NCBI GenBank assembly: GCA_022457155.1
Contig: JAJGOT010000207.1
Span: forward strand, 1,066,501 to 1,130,500
Length of the DNA stretch: 64,000 nt
From: Cladopsammia gracilis
Taxonomy: Eukaryota; Cnidaria; Anthozoa; Scleractinia; Dendrophylliidae
Reading direction: 5' to 3'
The position numbers and the translations under genes are program-made. A model generated the notes under the pieces. The model did no database searches and was not told the DNA's origin. It was given only the letters and a program-made list of their open reading frames with translations. Shown in pieces: positions 20,883 to 32,081 of this stretch. Positions within the stretch are counted from its first letter, which is position 1; each line of letters opens with the position of its first letter.

Positions 20883-21665
20883 ATGAGCAGGGCCCGTATC
20901 AACGGTGAGCTGAAACGTCTGGCCACTGAGAAGAACCGTGGGAAAGTGCGAAAACCACCACCAAAACGTACAAATTCCTCTTTTCTCAAAGTTGAAGATG
21001 GTGATAATGCTGCTGATGATGCAGACAACAAAGATGAGATTGCTGTAGGAGATTCGATGCTGTGGTTGAACAAGCGAAAAAAGAAACCAATTCCTGAAGA
21101 GATGGCAGAAGAAAAAGAATTCGATGAAGACGAGGATGATGATGAGCAGATTGACACATCAAAGCTAGTTTGCTTCCTCTGTAATAGTAAGCTGTCCATT
21201 GGAATTGGACCTAAAGGTTTCTACTGCTTTTCTTCAGCCAATTGTAAACTACCCTGGGTGAAGGAAGAAAGTGCTGCCATTATGCTTAACGATGGGGCTG
21301 ACAATGTGTTGAAAGCATTCAAATTCCCTCGTACCATTCGAAGTTGCGATGTCCATGAATTACCTATGTCTATGGAGTTTCGATTGGCAAAGGAGTCCAC
21401 TGCCATCTACAGGTGTTTCTTGCTTGTCTGCAAACACAAAAAGGAATTTGGCGGCCCTTGTTCAGAAGTCATTTCTGCCAATGAGAGAGATAAGAAGAAA
21501 GCCAATCTAGCTACTCTGTATGCCAACACCATGAGAGCAAGCAAGAAGGCCACCAAAGAATCGCAAAAGCTTCTTGTGTGGCGTATGAAGCAGTACCAGA
21601 AAGAAAAGAGAGCTAACGTTAGAGCCGTTGCAGCATTCATGAAGACTCAGAAAAAAAGTGGCTGA
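20883..21665 (+). CDS. Acidic and Cys-rich (zinc-binding-like) protein, intact
   Basis: An undamaged 260-residue ORF, the most intact gene of the island. Order: a basic N-terminus (residues 1-33), a Glu/Asp-rich stretch with EEKEFDEDEDDDEQ (about 70-96), then a Cys/His module. The module has CFLCN, YCFSSANC, SCDVHELP and a later YRCFLLVCKHKKEFGGPC, spaced as a multi-zinc fold would be. The C-terminus (about 200-260) is Lys/Arg-rich and helical. The make-up suggests a nucleic-acid-binding or transcription-type role, but no family is recognised. Its sequence is less AT-biased than its neighbours. A CACAG just before the ATG could be a splice acceptor, so an upstream exon is possible. Confidence 0.6.
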   Translation: MSRARINGELKRLATEKNRGKVRKPPPKRTNSSFLKVEDGDNAADDADNKDEIAVGDSMLWLNKRKKKPIPEEMAEEKEFDEDEDDDEQIDTSKLVCFLCNSKLSIGIGPKGFYCFSSANCKLPWVKEESAAIMLNDGADNVLKAFKFPRTIRSCDVHELPMSMEFRLAKESTAIYRCFLLVCKHKKEFGGPCSEVISANERDKKKANLATLYANTMRASKKATKESQKLLVWRMKQYQKEKRANVRAVAAFMKTQKKSG

Positions 21666-21694
21666 AAAAAGTGACTGTAAAAGTAACTGAAAGG

Positions 21695-22610
21695 CGTTGT
21701 TACATTTTGCATTAAAGGCACTGTTACACTGCAGTAATAGTTGTTACATTTCACGTTAAAGAAACTGTTACATTTTGCGTCAATAGTTGTTACATTTTGG
21801 GTTAATGTTACATTCTGCATCAAAAGTTGTTACATTTCATGTCGTAATGGTATGAAAAAAATTTTGCGGGTCGAAAAATTTTTCAAGTGTGAGAGTGGCT
21901 GACAAAAAAATTAGATTTTTGTGTAAAAAAAATTTTTTGAAGGGTAAAAATGTTGACGTGTTGAATGTTCAGGGGGTGTGAAAATGTGAAAAACAGAGTT
22001 TCAGAGGCACGCCGATTAATCCCTACAAGTTAGGAAATTCGAGTGGGATAAAAATTTAGTATTCATAATAATGTCTGGTTTTTGAAATTAGTATTCATAA
22101 TCAGTATTGTAGTGTTTTCTTTGTATTGTTTCGGTTGGCGGCATGATTGTCTCAGGGAATAATTAAGTCCGGTGTCTAGTTTTTGAAATTAGTATTCATA
22201 ATCAGTATTGTATTGTTTTCTTTGTCTTTTTTTCGGTCAGCGGCGTGATTGTCTCGGGGATAATTAAATAATAATTGACAGCACTGGTTAAGTTTAGTTG
22301 TCTCTGATTTCATTTTAGACATTTTCTGCTTTGCCGTTTTATTTGCAGTTTGCCTTGTTGCAACACGTGGTAGAAAAAAAAGTTATTTTATTTCAAAGAA
22401 TAAGAAGGTTAGTGGATATTTATTAATACAGGTTAGATATTTGAGTTTAGTTGTTAATAATTTTCTTTTATTTGCAGTTTGCCTTGTTGCAACACATGGT
22501 AGAAAAAAAAAGTTATTTTATTTCAAAGAATTAACAGGTTAGTGGATATTTATTAATACGGAATAGATATTTGAGTTTAGTTGTTAATAATTTATCTTAA
22601 TCTCTTAGCT
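21695..22610 (+). repeat. Right copy of island boundary repeat
   Basis: Homologous to 15354-16003, including the TGTTACATTTTGCG tandem motifs, the AGTTTCAGAGGC block, and two leader-exon-like units (22349-22407 and 22478-22537, each with TTTGCAG and GTTAGTGG borders). It is longer than the left copy because of an extra tandem duplication of about 100 bp at 22072-22265 (GAAATTAGTATTCATAATCAG units). Confidence 0.7.
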
Positions 22611-23303
22611 ATGGAGATTGAGAGAATGTCGTGGATGTTCTGGGAGATGGTTATAAGTGTTTGCCTATTCAGAGTGTTCTCCGCCTGCAGTTGACTTGTA
22701 GATATCTTAGAGATTGTGTTTTTCGGAATAAGCAGTTTTGGAGAGGGCAAATCCAGAGTAAATTCCTACATATCTTTGAGGATTATTCGGAGGAATATGT
22801 TCCTGTACATTCTCATTCTGCTGAAAATGGATTGTTGGCTTTGGAGGATCAAGAGCAACATGGAGTGGCAGATGGATATGATCACGATTATTCAGCGTTA
22901 ATTTATAATCATTTTTCATTGTTTAATTTTCCTGCTTTGAATTCTATTCAAGATCCTTTTAATTTTTATATGGCCATGTGTAGTAATCGAAGAGCAAATA
23001 CGAAATTTCACGATTGTAAATTAGGTTATGACAAACAATTTTTAGAGTTAGTAGGAATAGTGTTAATGTGTGGGATCAAGAAAGTTATGATGCTTTTCGT
23101 AATAGGTTTTTGGATGGTAAAAGAGGAGCTTTTCATATTTCTTTTTTACGTTTTCTTCCCTATAATGCTACATATATTGTCAGAAAATCACACTGTATCT
23201 TTATGTTTAGACTGTGGCCACATAGTTATGGAGTGTTTGCAACTCTCGATAGAGAGGATATTAATGAATGTCTTCCTTCAACGGCTATTGGTATATGTTT
23301 GTA
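22611..23303 (+). pseudogene. F-box-like family copy 4, near-duplicate of copy 1
   Basis: Nearly the same as 16005-16690. An indel near 22640 shifts the start, so LPIQSVLRLQLTCRYLRDCV is read from a frame opening at 22631. A second indel near 23040 switches to the frame giving WDQESYDAFRNRFLDGKRG at 23071. Homology to copy 1 stops at about 23303, just before sequence of the SWIM/YqaJ pseudogene. The copy is inactive as read. Confidence 0.6.
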
Positions 23304-23334
23304 TAGGGTCCTAAAGCAGTGACGTCAAATTGCC

Positions 23335-24862
23335 ATGATGCTGAAAAACTCAGTTCCAAACAAATTCCAAATGGCGTTGCTTTCAATTGCTTCGCTGTTT
23401 TCTTTCTTCTCCGAAGAAACGAAATCCAACAGAAAAGGAGAAAACCACTACAAATCAGATCATGTAGAATATTTTGCGTACCAGCAGGGTGTTTTACGTG
23501 GAGAAGTACACGCAAGCATGAAAAAGGTTTATAAAGTCACAGTGAGTTTAGCTTATTTTCATTTTTGGCAATGTCAAGCACTCAAGTCATATTGAAGGTC
23601 ATAATTTCATTGCAAACTGTCATCGCTAGTCATTTTATTTGATTCCTTATAATCAGTAAAGATAAAGCATCGAACACAATTTTTATTTTGTAGTTCTCAG
23701 CGCTGGTTGTAAGCTAAAGTTGCACTGCTTGAGTTAAACATGTATACAATAAGAATATAAGCTTATTTTTGTCCTGGTATGTGAATATTATCATCGATAT
23801 TCGCTGATCTTAACGTGTTTCATCGTTAATTTCCATAGATTTACTTGGATGAGCAAAGTGAAATCAAATCTACTGAATGTGAGTGTCCAAGAGGAGCGTA
23901 TAAGTGCAGTCATGCCGCTGCACTTTTTATTTATGGCATTCACAATATTAGCCGAACCAACATGGAATGCCAATGGCGGAAAAGAAAGTCTAATACTTCC
24001 CTGTCATCATAAGCTGCGGCACAAATGTTTCCTCCACTAAAGAAGTATATCCCTTTATCGCGAAAGCCAACTGAAATTGATCGTGCTGAGTTGTACAGAG
24101 ACTTAAAGGAATATGGCAGGTTCACAGGCCTTTGCTGGCTCATCAGCCCTGAACAACCTGTTGCTAGCAAGCTTCCCATTCCCACTATCGTGAAAATAAT
24201 CTTCTCTGAAGAGTTTCTTTAAGCCAGAGGTCTTCAACAGCAACTGGACTGTTTAATTCGTAACTGCAAAATTTCAAGAGAACAAATTCAGAGAATCAGT
24301 AAGATAACTGTCGGCCAGCGTGACAATCCTGCCTGGCATTTAGCAAGAAAGGGCCGTCTGACTGCCAGCAACTTTGAGAGTTACTCCCTCACTTCTGAAA
24401 TGGCTATTGGGGGAGTATGACTTGTCAAGGGCGAAAGCAATACAATGGGGAGTGAACAATGAAGAGGCCATCAAGGCATTTACTGTTAAAACTGGGAAAA
24501 GAGTGAAAGACACTGAAATCTGGTTTGATTCTTCTGGAATTCTTGGTGCATCTCCTGATGGAATTGTGGATGATGACACTGTCCTGGAAGCCAAGTGCCC
24601 ATACACTGAGCCAAACCTCATTATAGAAGAGGCAGTAAAATCTTCAACATTTTGTCTTGAGAAATGTGAAACCAAACAGATGGGCTATGCCTTACAGAAG
24701 GATCATGTATATTGGCATCAGGTCCAAGGAGAAATGTATTTTTAGCAAAGGAAATTTTGTTATTTTGTTGTATGGACCACAAAGGATGTTGCTGTTTTAA
24801 GAATAGAACGGGACGACACTTGGGCAGCAAACATTCCACTCCTGACAATTTTATTTTAATCA
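23335..24862 (+). pseudogene. SWIM zinc finger / YqaJ-type exonuclease pseudogene
   Basis: Exon 1 begins near 23335 (NHYKSDHVEYFAYQQGVLRG) and ends at 23540 with donor GTGAGT. Exon 2 starts at 23839 after CCATAG in the same phase. It reads IYLDEQSEIKSTECECPRGA then YKCSHAAALF, a CxCx(n)CxH SWIM finger. A TAA at about 24009 breaks it, then ELYRDLKEYGRFTGLCWL follows. The YqaJ-like part comes later: NPAWHLARKGRLTASNF, then AIQWGVNNEEAIKAF, LGASPDGIV, VLEAKCPY and YWHQVQGEM. The Asp and the Glu-x-Lys pair fit the lambda-exonuclease fold. A last piece (TTKDVAVLRIERDDTW) follows after another shift. At least three disablements. In animals such genes are usually transposon-associated; I cannot name the element. 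Confidence 0.75.
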
Positions 24863-24952
24863 TATTTTCCCAAAAATAGTGGAGGGAGAATTGTAGGTTA
24901 ATATCAGGGGGAGGGGGTGTTAATATTAGCAGGGGGTTCAATAAATTCTTAG

Positions 24953-25068
24953 TACAGTCGAACCCCACCTAACAGACACCTGCTTAATACGGACACCTCA
25001 TTAATAATCAGACACTTTCTAAGCCCCCCCCCCCCAGTGTCCGTATTAATGGGGTTCGACTGCACTAC
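24953..25068. mobile_element. Small MITE, Tc1/mariner-like ends
   Basis: CAGTCGAACCCC on the left matches GGGGTTCGACTG on the right. An inner ACAGACACC/GTGTCCG pairing and a run of 13 C lie between. TA flanks the left end and lies two bases beyond the right end. The CAGTYGAACC end type is common in pogo/Tigger-derived MITEs. It sits at the tail of the YqaJ pseudogene. Confidence 0.65.
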
Positions 25069-25507
25069 CATTTTTATACTTGTAATTTAATGACAAGTAG
25101 TGAGCAGTATGGCGTGCAAACACTCAAATTAAATACAAAATGTAAGGACTGGCTTCACTACTGCCTATATAGTTGGGTTTGAGAATCTGAGGATTGATAC
25201 CAACATTTTTTTATTTCAAAGTAATAAAATGCAATTATTTACTGTTGTCCTCTTTGTAAGTCTGTTGTTATTTACAGCAAATCAGTGAACATCTGGTAAA
25301 ATGTGTTCCAAAAAAATTCCATACCGACCACTTTAGAGGATTATTGGAAATTCCGAGGGAAGGGGGGTCCCTAAAGCCAAAACATCTACTGGAAAACATG
25401 AAGCTTTATGGATCAATGGTGTGTATGGGGGGATTCAAACTAAACAACCCTCCATGGGGGGTATGGATGCTTTCTGGAACAAAAAAATCAATGCTTTTTA
25501 AAGCTAA

Positions 25508-25695
25508 TTACTCAAAGACAATGTCTTTGCATCCCTCTTTGATCAGTGGAAACTGCAAATTAATGAGGGCAGCACACAGTTGAAAAAGAATATCCGCATA
25601 ATACCGTAAATAAGATGGAATGAAACTTAAAATTCTTAAGTCCTTCAGCCTTGCATTGGCTCTTTCAACATGGATTCGGCATTTGTGTTTGAACC
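25508..25695 (-). pseudogene. DDE transposase C-terminus (DDE_Tnp_4-like)
   Basis: A minus-strand stretch open to a TAA at 25508-25510 reads KCRIHVERANARLKDLRIL and then ILFQLCAALINLQFPLIKEG. The RIHVER Glu with following basic helix and the ALxNLxxPLI ending fit the C-terminal catalytic region of Harbinger/THAP-associated DDE transposases. The rest of the enzyme is not present. The ORF at 25344-25583 on the other strand is a shadow. Confidence 0.6.
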
Positions 25696-25699
25696 ATTA

Positions 25700-28357
25700 A
25701 AAAAAAGCATGATGATAACTTAAGAGCCATTGAGGTGTCTCTTAAACACAAATATCTAATCCACGAGCTTAACTTAATACGGTTTAAGTTAATAACCACA
25801 AAGACGATTTTTTAACTGTACAGGGTGAATTCTACGGCTGAATCCTAGTGTGCCAGGCAAGGCAAAGGAGGACTCGGAAGACTAAGTGTAAAAAAAATCT
25901 GTGAGGACTAATTGGAAACCAAAAAACAAGAAATGGGGAAATCGGTCAATATTCTAAAAGTAGCGATATCGTCCAAATAATTCCTCCCCATCCACAAATG
26001 TTTGACAAATATAATCAATTTTTGACAATTAAATAATGATCCTGTTTTTGCCGGGAACGTTAAAATCCGAAGAGCCCCTATTGGAGTATTAATAAAAGCA
26101 CCACTCCTGTCAACTTCACTAAATTATTTTACATTAGGGTAAGAGGCTTTCATAGTGTACGAAAAAAATGTTTTCTCCTAAATTTGTGGAGTCTCTGAGT
26201 CTGTTCCTGGCTATGAGTATGCTGTGATGTGTGAAGACTTTAAAATAATCATCTTTATTGAGGAAACTTTTTCATAAAAGATATGGTTTTCAAAAAGGAC
26301 CTCAAAACTAAATATATAATGTAAAAACAAAAACTATAAAATTGCAAGGGGATTAAAAAGATAAAAAAAATGCATAAGTATAAACAAAAATTAAACGTAA
26401 ATAGCTATATTAAAAACGTAAAAACATTATGTTTAAAACTATTTACATTCCTTGAGTCTTTGATAACAATACACATAAAGTAAATTAAAAATCATGTCAC
26501 AAATTACTATACCAAGAATTAAGGCCACTGCATTGACTTTTTTCTTTCCTGTTTTTTTGGCTATCCTATCTAAGAGTTACAAATAAATTATGGCACTCAA
26601 TTGGCATCCGGATCGTCTCTTATTGTGGAGTACAATATTTTGTTTGTCTCTGTAGATGCCTTAATGTTTAAAAGTGCTTTCATTCATTCCTTCATTTAAT
26701 TTTGTTATACTTCTTTCCAACATCCACGACCCACGACTTTTTACCCATGACCCACAAACCACTCCCTACAAATACTGAGCTGCAAGAAATCAGTGATATT
26801 TCACCAGCGAATGTAAGTAATTTCATTGTTGTGTTGATCAATTAATTTAAAACAAAACTGTTCGTTAATTAAACTCGAGAAGACAGCCAAAAATACCACG
26901 TTTTGAAGTTATGTTTGTCCCTAAAATCTTGTGTGTAGGTCGTGCCCGTTGAACATCTCAGGGTAATCTTAGGTTGCAGAAAGTTGTTTTGAGTTTCTAT
27001 AATGCATTAGTACGGAGCCCCATAAGGGACACACACACTTTTTATTTTAGTGCCACTTTTGGTGCCACTTTTAGTGCCACATGTACTTTTTTATTGCGGG
27101 CTCAAGCTGAGTTCTCGTGGATCGAAAAACATGGTGTTGGGAGGTGGTGATCTTGAAGAGGTATGCTTGTTGTTTGTTATTAAAATACTAATTATGTCCT
27201 AGGAAATCTTAAAATTGTAAACTCTAATATGCAAGGGTGAACTTCGACGAACGGTCGAATAGTTGTTCTAAAGTTAACCCTTTTTTAAGTTTTTGAAATG
27301 GATTGATCACTCGCGTTCGGTAGCTTTTCGACTGCGATATGAAATACAACAATACCTCGTTTCTTTTATCCATTGTTATGTTAATTTTTTCTTTTGTGTT
27401 GAATCGTTTTATGGAATATTTAAAGTCTGCTAAGCCATTGTATTTAAGCTTAACTTACTTAAGGCTTAGTCATAATATGAAATCACATGTATCATTGATT
27501 GGCTTCTCAACATTGAATCACAAATGAAAGCAGCAGCATGCAGTACAGTGTAGATCTATAGACAAAGGATCAACACTGTAAAAATATTTATTAACCTTTC
27601 TTATTTCATTTTCTGGTGCTTTTTGTATTAAAATGATTTATAAGTTATGATTGTCCACATCCTACAAGTCGTGTTTGTTAATAATAGCACATGGTTTGTA
27701 CATATATATGGAACTCACACATTTCAATTCCTCTGTTATCATCACATTTCCCTTCGGGCAACACTTGTGGGTAAAGCTGGCCCTAAATGTGGCCCATGGG
27801 TGGGAATTGTTCAAGTATCAAGTTGCTACTGGCAGTTGTAAAATGAACCAGCCCATTTTAAGTTGATGTTAAGTGCCATAGGGGTGGAGTATTGTCTCTT
27901 TTTGAATGCCTGGGGTGTGGAAATTATAGGAGGTCAAGTGAATTTTTTTGGTAAATCCCTGTGGGAACAGGGGATGTTAACAGTAAAAATTAAAGCATGT
28001 ATTCCTTACTTCATTTGGAACACTGAGACATGTTACAGTACTTATTAGTTTTCATTACAGAAACGTTGACATGAGTGAGAGAAAGTCTGTCTGTTTTAGC
28101 CTCAAACGTACCAACTCAAACACCTTGAACACCCTGAAATGCCTATGACAAGGTTGCTTTGACAACAGATAAACTTAAATACATTTAGCATATTTATGTT
28201 GCTCTCCATAGGCAAGATGAAGTTCTCAAATTTACAATTATTTTGATCTTGAAAATTCCTGGAAAGTCCTTGAAGCTTGGCCAGTAATATTTTTTCTCCC
28301 TTAACACACACATACTGTACACACATTTTATATATTCTTTAATGATTATAACTGCAG
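25700..28357. other. Long non-coding tract
   Basis: No gene is supported across 2.6 kb. ORFs of 60-70 residues at 27339, 27647 and 27863 lack motifs. A small triplication of TAGTGCCACTTTT/TTGGTGCCACTTTT is at 27049-27080. The tract is otherwise AT-rich and unique-looking. Confidence 0.5.
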
Positions 28358-30134
28358 GTTTGTAACTTCTTGCATGCACGTGGAGTAGCACAGGACATAA
28401 TTGATAACTTTGAGTGTGAGAAGGTAGGCCACAATTTTTTTGGTATTAAGAAGGAAATGGCAACAACCTTCCTCTCCATTGAGGGGGGGGGAGCTGTAGT
28501 AGAAAAAGAGTTCAGAAGCAGATGCGATGAATACAAGAAAAAAACGTAAACTTAAGCTGGTTAATGACAGTGTGCATGCAAAGAAAGTAGTGTCCAATAG
28601 CCTGGAATTTGATTTTATCTACTGAGTCAATAAGGTAAATTAGCCACCGTGAAAAGATTGGAGAAAGCTGACATTTTGAGTACTAGCCCTTTGTTGGAGC
28701 AAAGCCCTTTCTCGGAGTGATTCGCTCCAACGAAGGGCTAGCACTCCAAATGTCACCTTTCTTAAATCTTTTTTCAGTGGCTACAGTGTAATTTACCTTG
28801 TCGACTCAGTCGATAAAACCAAATTCTTGTGTTTCACCCCCACCGACGCAGCACCACAGTTTCTCTAGAAACCAATCCCATCCAACAGCCTGGGGCTGGC
28901 AGATTTTCTTGTCATGGTAGTGGATTATATCCTCTGCTTGCCCAACTGGCAAGTGAAGTTTTTGGAGTCATTTTTTGAAAAAAAGGAAGAAAATTTAAGT
29001 TTGGGCTAGTGGAAAAGACCTTTGGACTAGCATGGACAAGCCCGAAAAGTGACTTTCTTTATATCCTTCACTGACAATTCCTAAGGGAATTTTTATGAAT
29101 TTCCAGTTGTAAGGGGCCAGTTCGGTTGTATTATTCTGGGGGAGGGTTGGTTTCAGCATTTACATGTACTTGATAGGAGCTGCAGATAGAAAATGAAAGG
29201 GCCCATACAATGTTAATTACTGTCCTTTCAGATGGATGTGCAAGCCATAGCTCGTGCTTCAGATAATGATCTGTTACTTCTTGGTCTAATGAAAAGAGGT
29301 GATGTCCTTAGTTTGAGAAGTTCTGTTGAAAGATTCTCCAAAGAGTCCACGAAGGATGAAAGAAGATCTGAAAAAATGTCATTGCTACAAGATTTTCTTA
29401 AAAATGGCAAGGGGCAAAAGAATCTAACATCTGTTGCAACAAATGGAACTAAAAGGTCTTTTGAGCAAGCAAAAGAAACCCATGTGGGGAAGATGCGCAA
29501 AGTCCACCTGGGATGGCTACACTATGATGAACAAAAGCAAAAGTTTGTTTCTGTGAGACAGCCAAGGGAGGTGGAACAAGAGAAGTGGATATTGAATTTA
29601 CTGCAGGGAAAGAACAATCATTGACACTGGCAAGACAATGTTTTTTAGTGATGATCAAAGTATATTTGGCTCTGCACACTGCATGACATTTGGACTGGCC
29701 AATTCCTATCACCAAGATATTACCACATTGAATTTTGCTGGTGTTGATTTGGCATTCACATTGCAACAATACATAGACAAATGTAAGATGTCACGGGTGA
29801 GGTTATATTTAACCTCTAAGATTAGCATTCCTGATGAGAGTTGCCTTATCACACCAGACCAGAAACCAGAATCTAGTATTAAACCAAAAGCAAAGGATTC
29901 CAGCTCGTTAGCCTCTAAGATCAGCATTCCTAATGAGAGTTCCACACCAGTAGACCACAAACCAAGATCTATTATTAAACCAAGAAAGAAGGATTCTGAC
30001 TCAAACAGTGACAGCACAAAGTCTCAGTTGCTATCTCAACTAGAAGAAAGGCGCAACATTATTGCGAACAAGATGCTGCTTGTGAACAATCACTGGCTGC
30101 TGACAAAGCTAAACAACAGAAATTGTCACAGGAG
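28358..30134 (+). pseudogene. SAM-domain-like spliced gene remnant
   Basis: Exon 28358-28421 (acceptor CTGCAG, donor GTAGGC) reads VCNFLHARGVAQDIIDNFEC. It joins in phase to 29232 (acceptor TTTCAG) reading MDVQAIARASDNDLLLLGL then MKRGDVLSLRSSVERF. Together these look like a split SAM domain: helix 1, linker, and the closing helix. The body continues KVHLGWLHYDEQKQKF to a TGA at 29624. After a frame change near 29605 it reads FFSDDQSIFGSAHCMTFGL and YIDKCKMSRVRLYLTSK, then a Ser/Lys-rich tail with a 19-residue repeat (SKISIPDES/SKISIPNES). Near 30068 the frame shifts once more before a donor at 30135. I recall similar architectures in transposon-linked invertebrate proteins, without a named role. 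Confidence 0.6.
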
Positions 30135-30138
30135 GTAA

Positions 30139-31840
30139 AATTTGGTTCTTTTATATCAAACAATATTTATTGTAGTTTTTCAATGATACAATGTAAAAAA
30201 CTAAATTTCAAGACCTTGCACGGTGGAATTGAAATTTTGGTGCATCATTATTATTGTTGCTCAAATATGGGAAACTAGTACATAAGGCTTGCACATATAC
30301 TTGCATGTTTCAAATGCGAGAGGTAATGGTTACCTGCCTAACCCATGGGGACAGGGTTTGGGGACAGGGTTTGAGGGAGGGGAGGGGAGGGGTGGGGGTT
30401 TCGTGGAGCAAAACGTGTATAGCTGTAGGTGAGGGGAGGGTCTTGTGGTTTTGTATTCACAAGTTAGCTCATAGGAACCTTTGATTTTAGTTTAATTACT
30501 ACTACTACTACTACCACTTCCTGTAGCAGAATTTCTTAGCCCTCATGTGTTTATTAATAAGTGTGTAATCCGTTTCACTCTAAACATATCGTTTTCAACG
30601 AAAGCTGCAGGGAAAAATCTAGCTTTCTTTCTGATTGAATGATTGAAGGTCATTTCACAGGTTATTTCACAGTGAAGGTTATTTCGCAGTGAAGGTCGCG
30701 TGTTTAGAAAACAATTCTTAATGTAATCAATTATTTCAATCACATATTTAGCATCAAAAGAAACGATTCATTTATATTTCTATGAATTATGGTCTTTATC
30801 CCGCATACAAAATAGTCTTCTTTTGATTTCAATGGGTACTTAAACCAGTCATGTCAACTGAACACCTCACCAAGATGACTAACTTTGAGATGAATGACTT
30901 GTGTGCCAAGTTTGAAAGACTTTGCATTGATCCATATAAATTGCACGATCAAAACATGGTTTTGGAGTTTGAGAGTTGATATAATGATCACCACTAAAGA
31001 TGCCACTCTTAATTGGGGATTAAGTCCATGCATGCAATACTTGAAAATTCAAAACTTTCAAGCCGCATAATTTCACAATGGGAAGGATCTTTTCAACGAA
31101 ACCACAAATTTAGATAAAGAAAGTAAAGCAATATCAAACCATGAAAAATTCTTTTTTACTTCATATGCACTTTAAGAAAAAGAAAATCACATAATCTCTT
31201 AAAAGAGATTGGACCCTTTGTCCAATGGATTCTTTGACCATTATTTTTATTTTTTATTTTTATTTCGACCATTATTTTTATGTTTCTTTATACATTACTG
31301 ACCCTCTCTAGCTACTATTCATTAAATTAATCCTATCTTCTATATATTACTCAGTTCCAAACAGATTACCTCATGTTTACAAGGTTGAGTTATCCAAGGG
31401 CGACTTTGCAACATTTGCAAAAAGAAGGAAAGTGCGTGTCCCCCACAAAGCCTGAACACAAAGAAGAGGGCAATGGAGGAGAAGATGCCAGTGCACTTTT
31501 GCAGTGTCTGGTGGATGGGTACATATGCACTTACTAGAGGTTCTACAATCTGGAGCACCACTTGTTCTTTGGGAACTGCACGATTACAGCAGAAAAACAC
31601 TCTTAGCTCATGCAAAATTTTTGTACTTGCAGAACTATCAGAGTACTGGAACAAAACCCACACTAGCTGCCCAACCATATCTGAAGTGAGCCCAGAGGAA
31701 CCTTGATAAAAGGCTGAGCTCTTAAGGGAATGAAAAAGACAACGCGCTTCAACAAGAACCAGTGCTAATACTTAGACGACAAGTTTCAGATTGGACAGGA
31801 GTGGTCACAAAGCCGACCCTGAAAGGGTCATGAGATATGC
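30139..31840. other. Non-coding tract
   Basis: A G-rich run lies at 30340-30435 and an ACT microsatellite at about 30498-30517. Overlapping ORFs at 31340-31706 on both strands show no motif. No gene supported. Confidence 0.45.
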
Positions 31841-32081
31841 ACTATGCAAAAACTGAGAACAGCCTGCAATGCTTTAAAAATGGCTGTATCTGGTGGCACC
31901 AACATATGCCATTACTTGTCACAAGACACAGGGGCTGACCCTTCCTGCAGCTGTTGTCCACAACATCAAAGAATTTGTACCCAGTTTGACATGTATCTTT
32001 GTCACGTGTCAAGAATTCAGCGAATCTGCAGGTTGTTGGCTTTTCCCCATCACAGCTATTAAGGGACTTGTCATTTATTAG
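31841..32081 (+). pseudogene. Helicase C-terminal fragment, PIF1/UvrD-like
   Basis: In the frame from 31893, PTYAITCHKTQGLTLPAAVV is followed by EFVPSLTCIFVTC. The YAITxHKxQGxTL signature is the last helicase motif of superfamily 1 enzymes such as PIF1, and the VT-C segment sits where YVALSR is usual. Only about 60 residues survive. A stop lies upstream. Likely a scrap of a mobile-element helicase. Confidence 0.55.

Noticed and set aside
30340..30435. CRISPR-like or G-quadruplex array
   Set aside because: A simple G-rich run with no repeat-spacer structure; this is a eukaryotic window.
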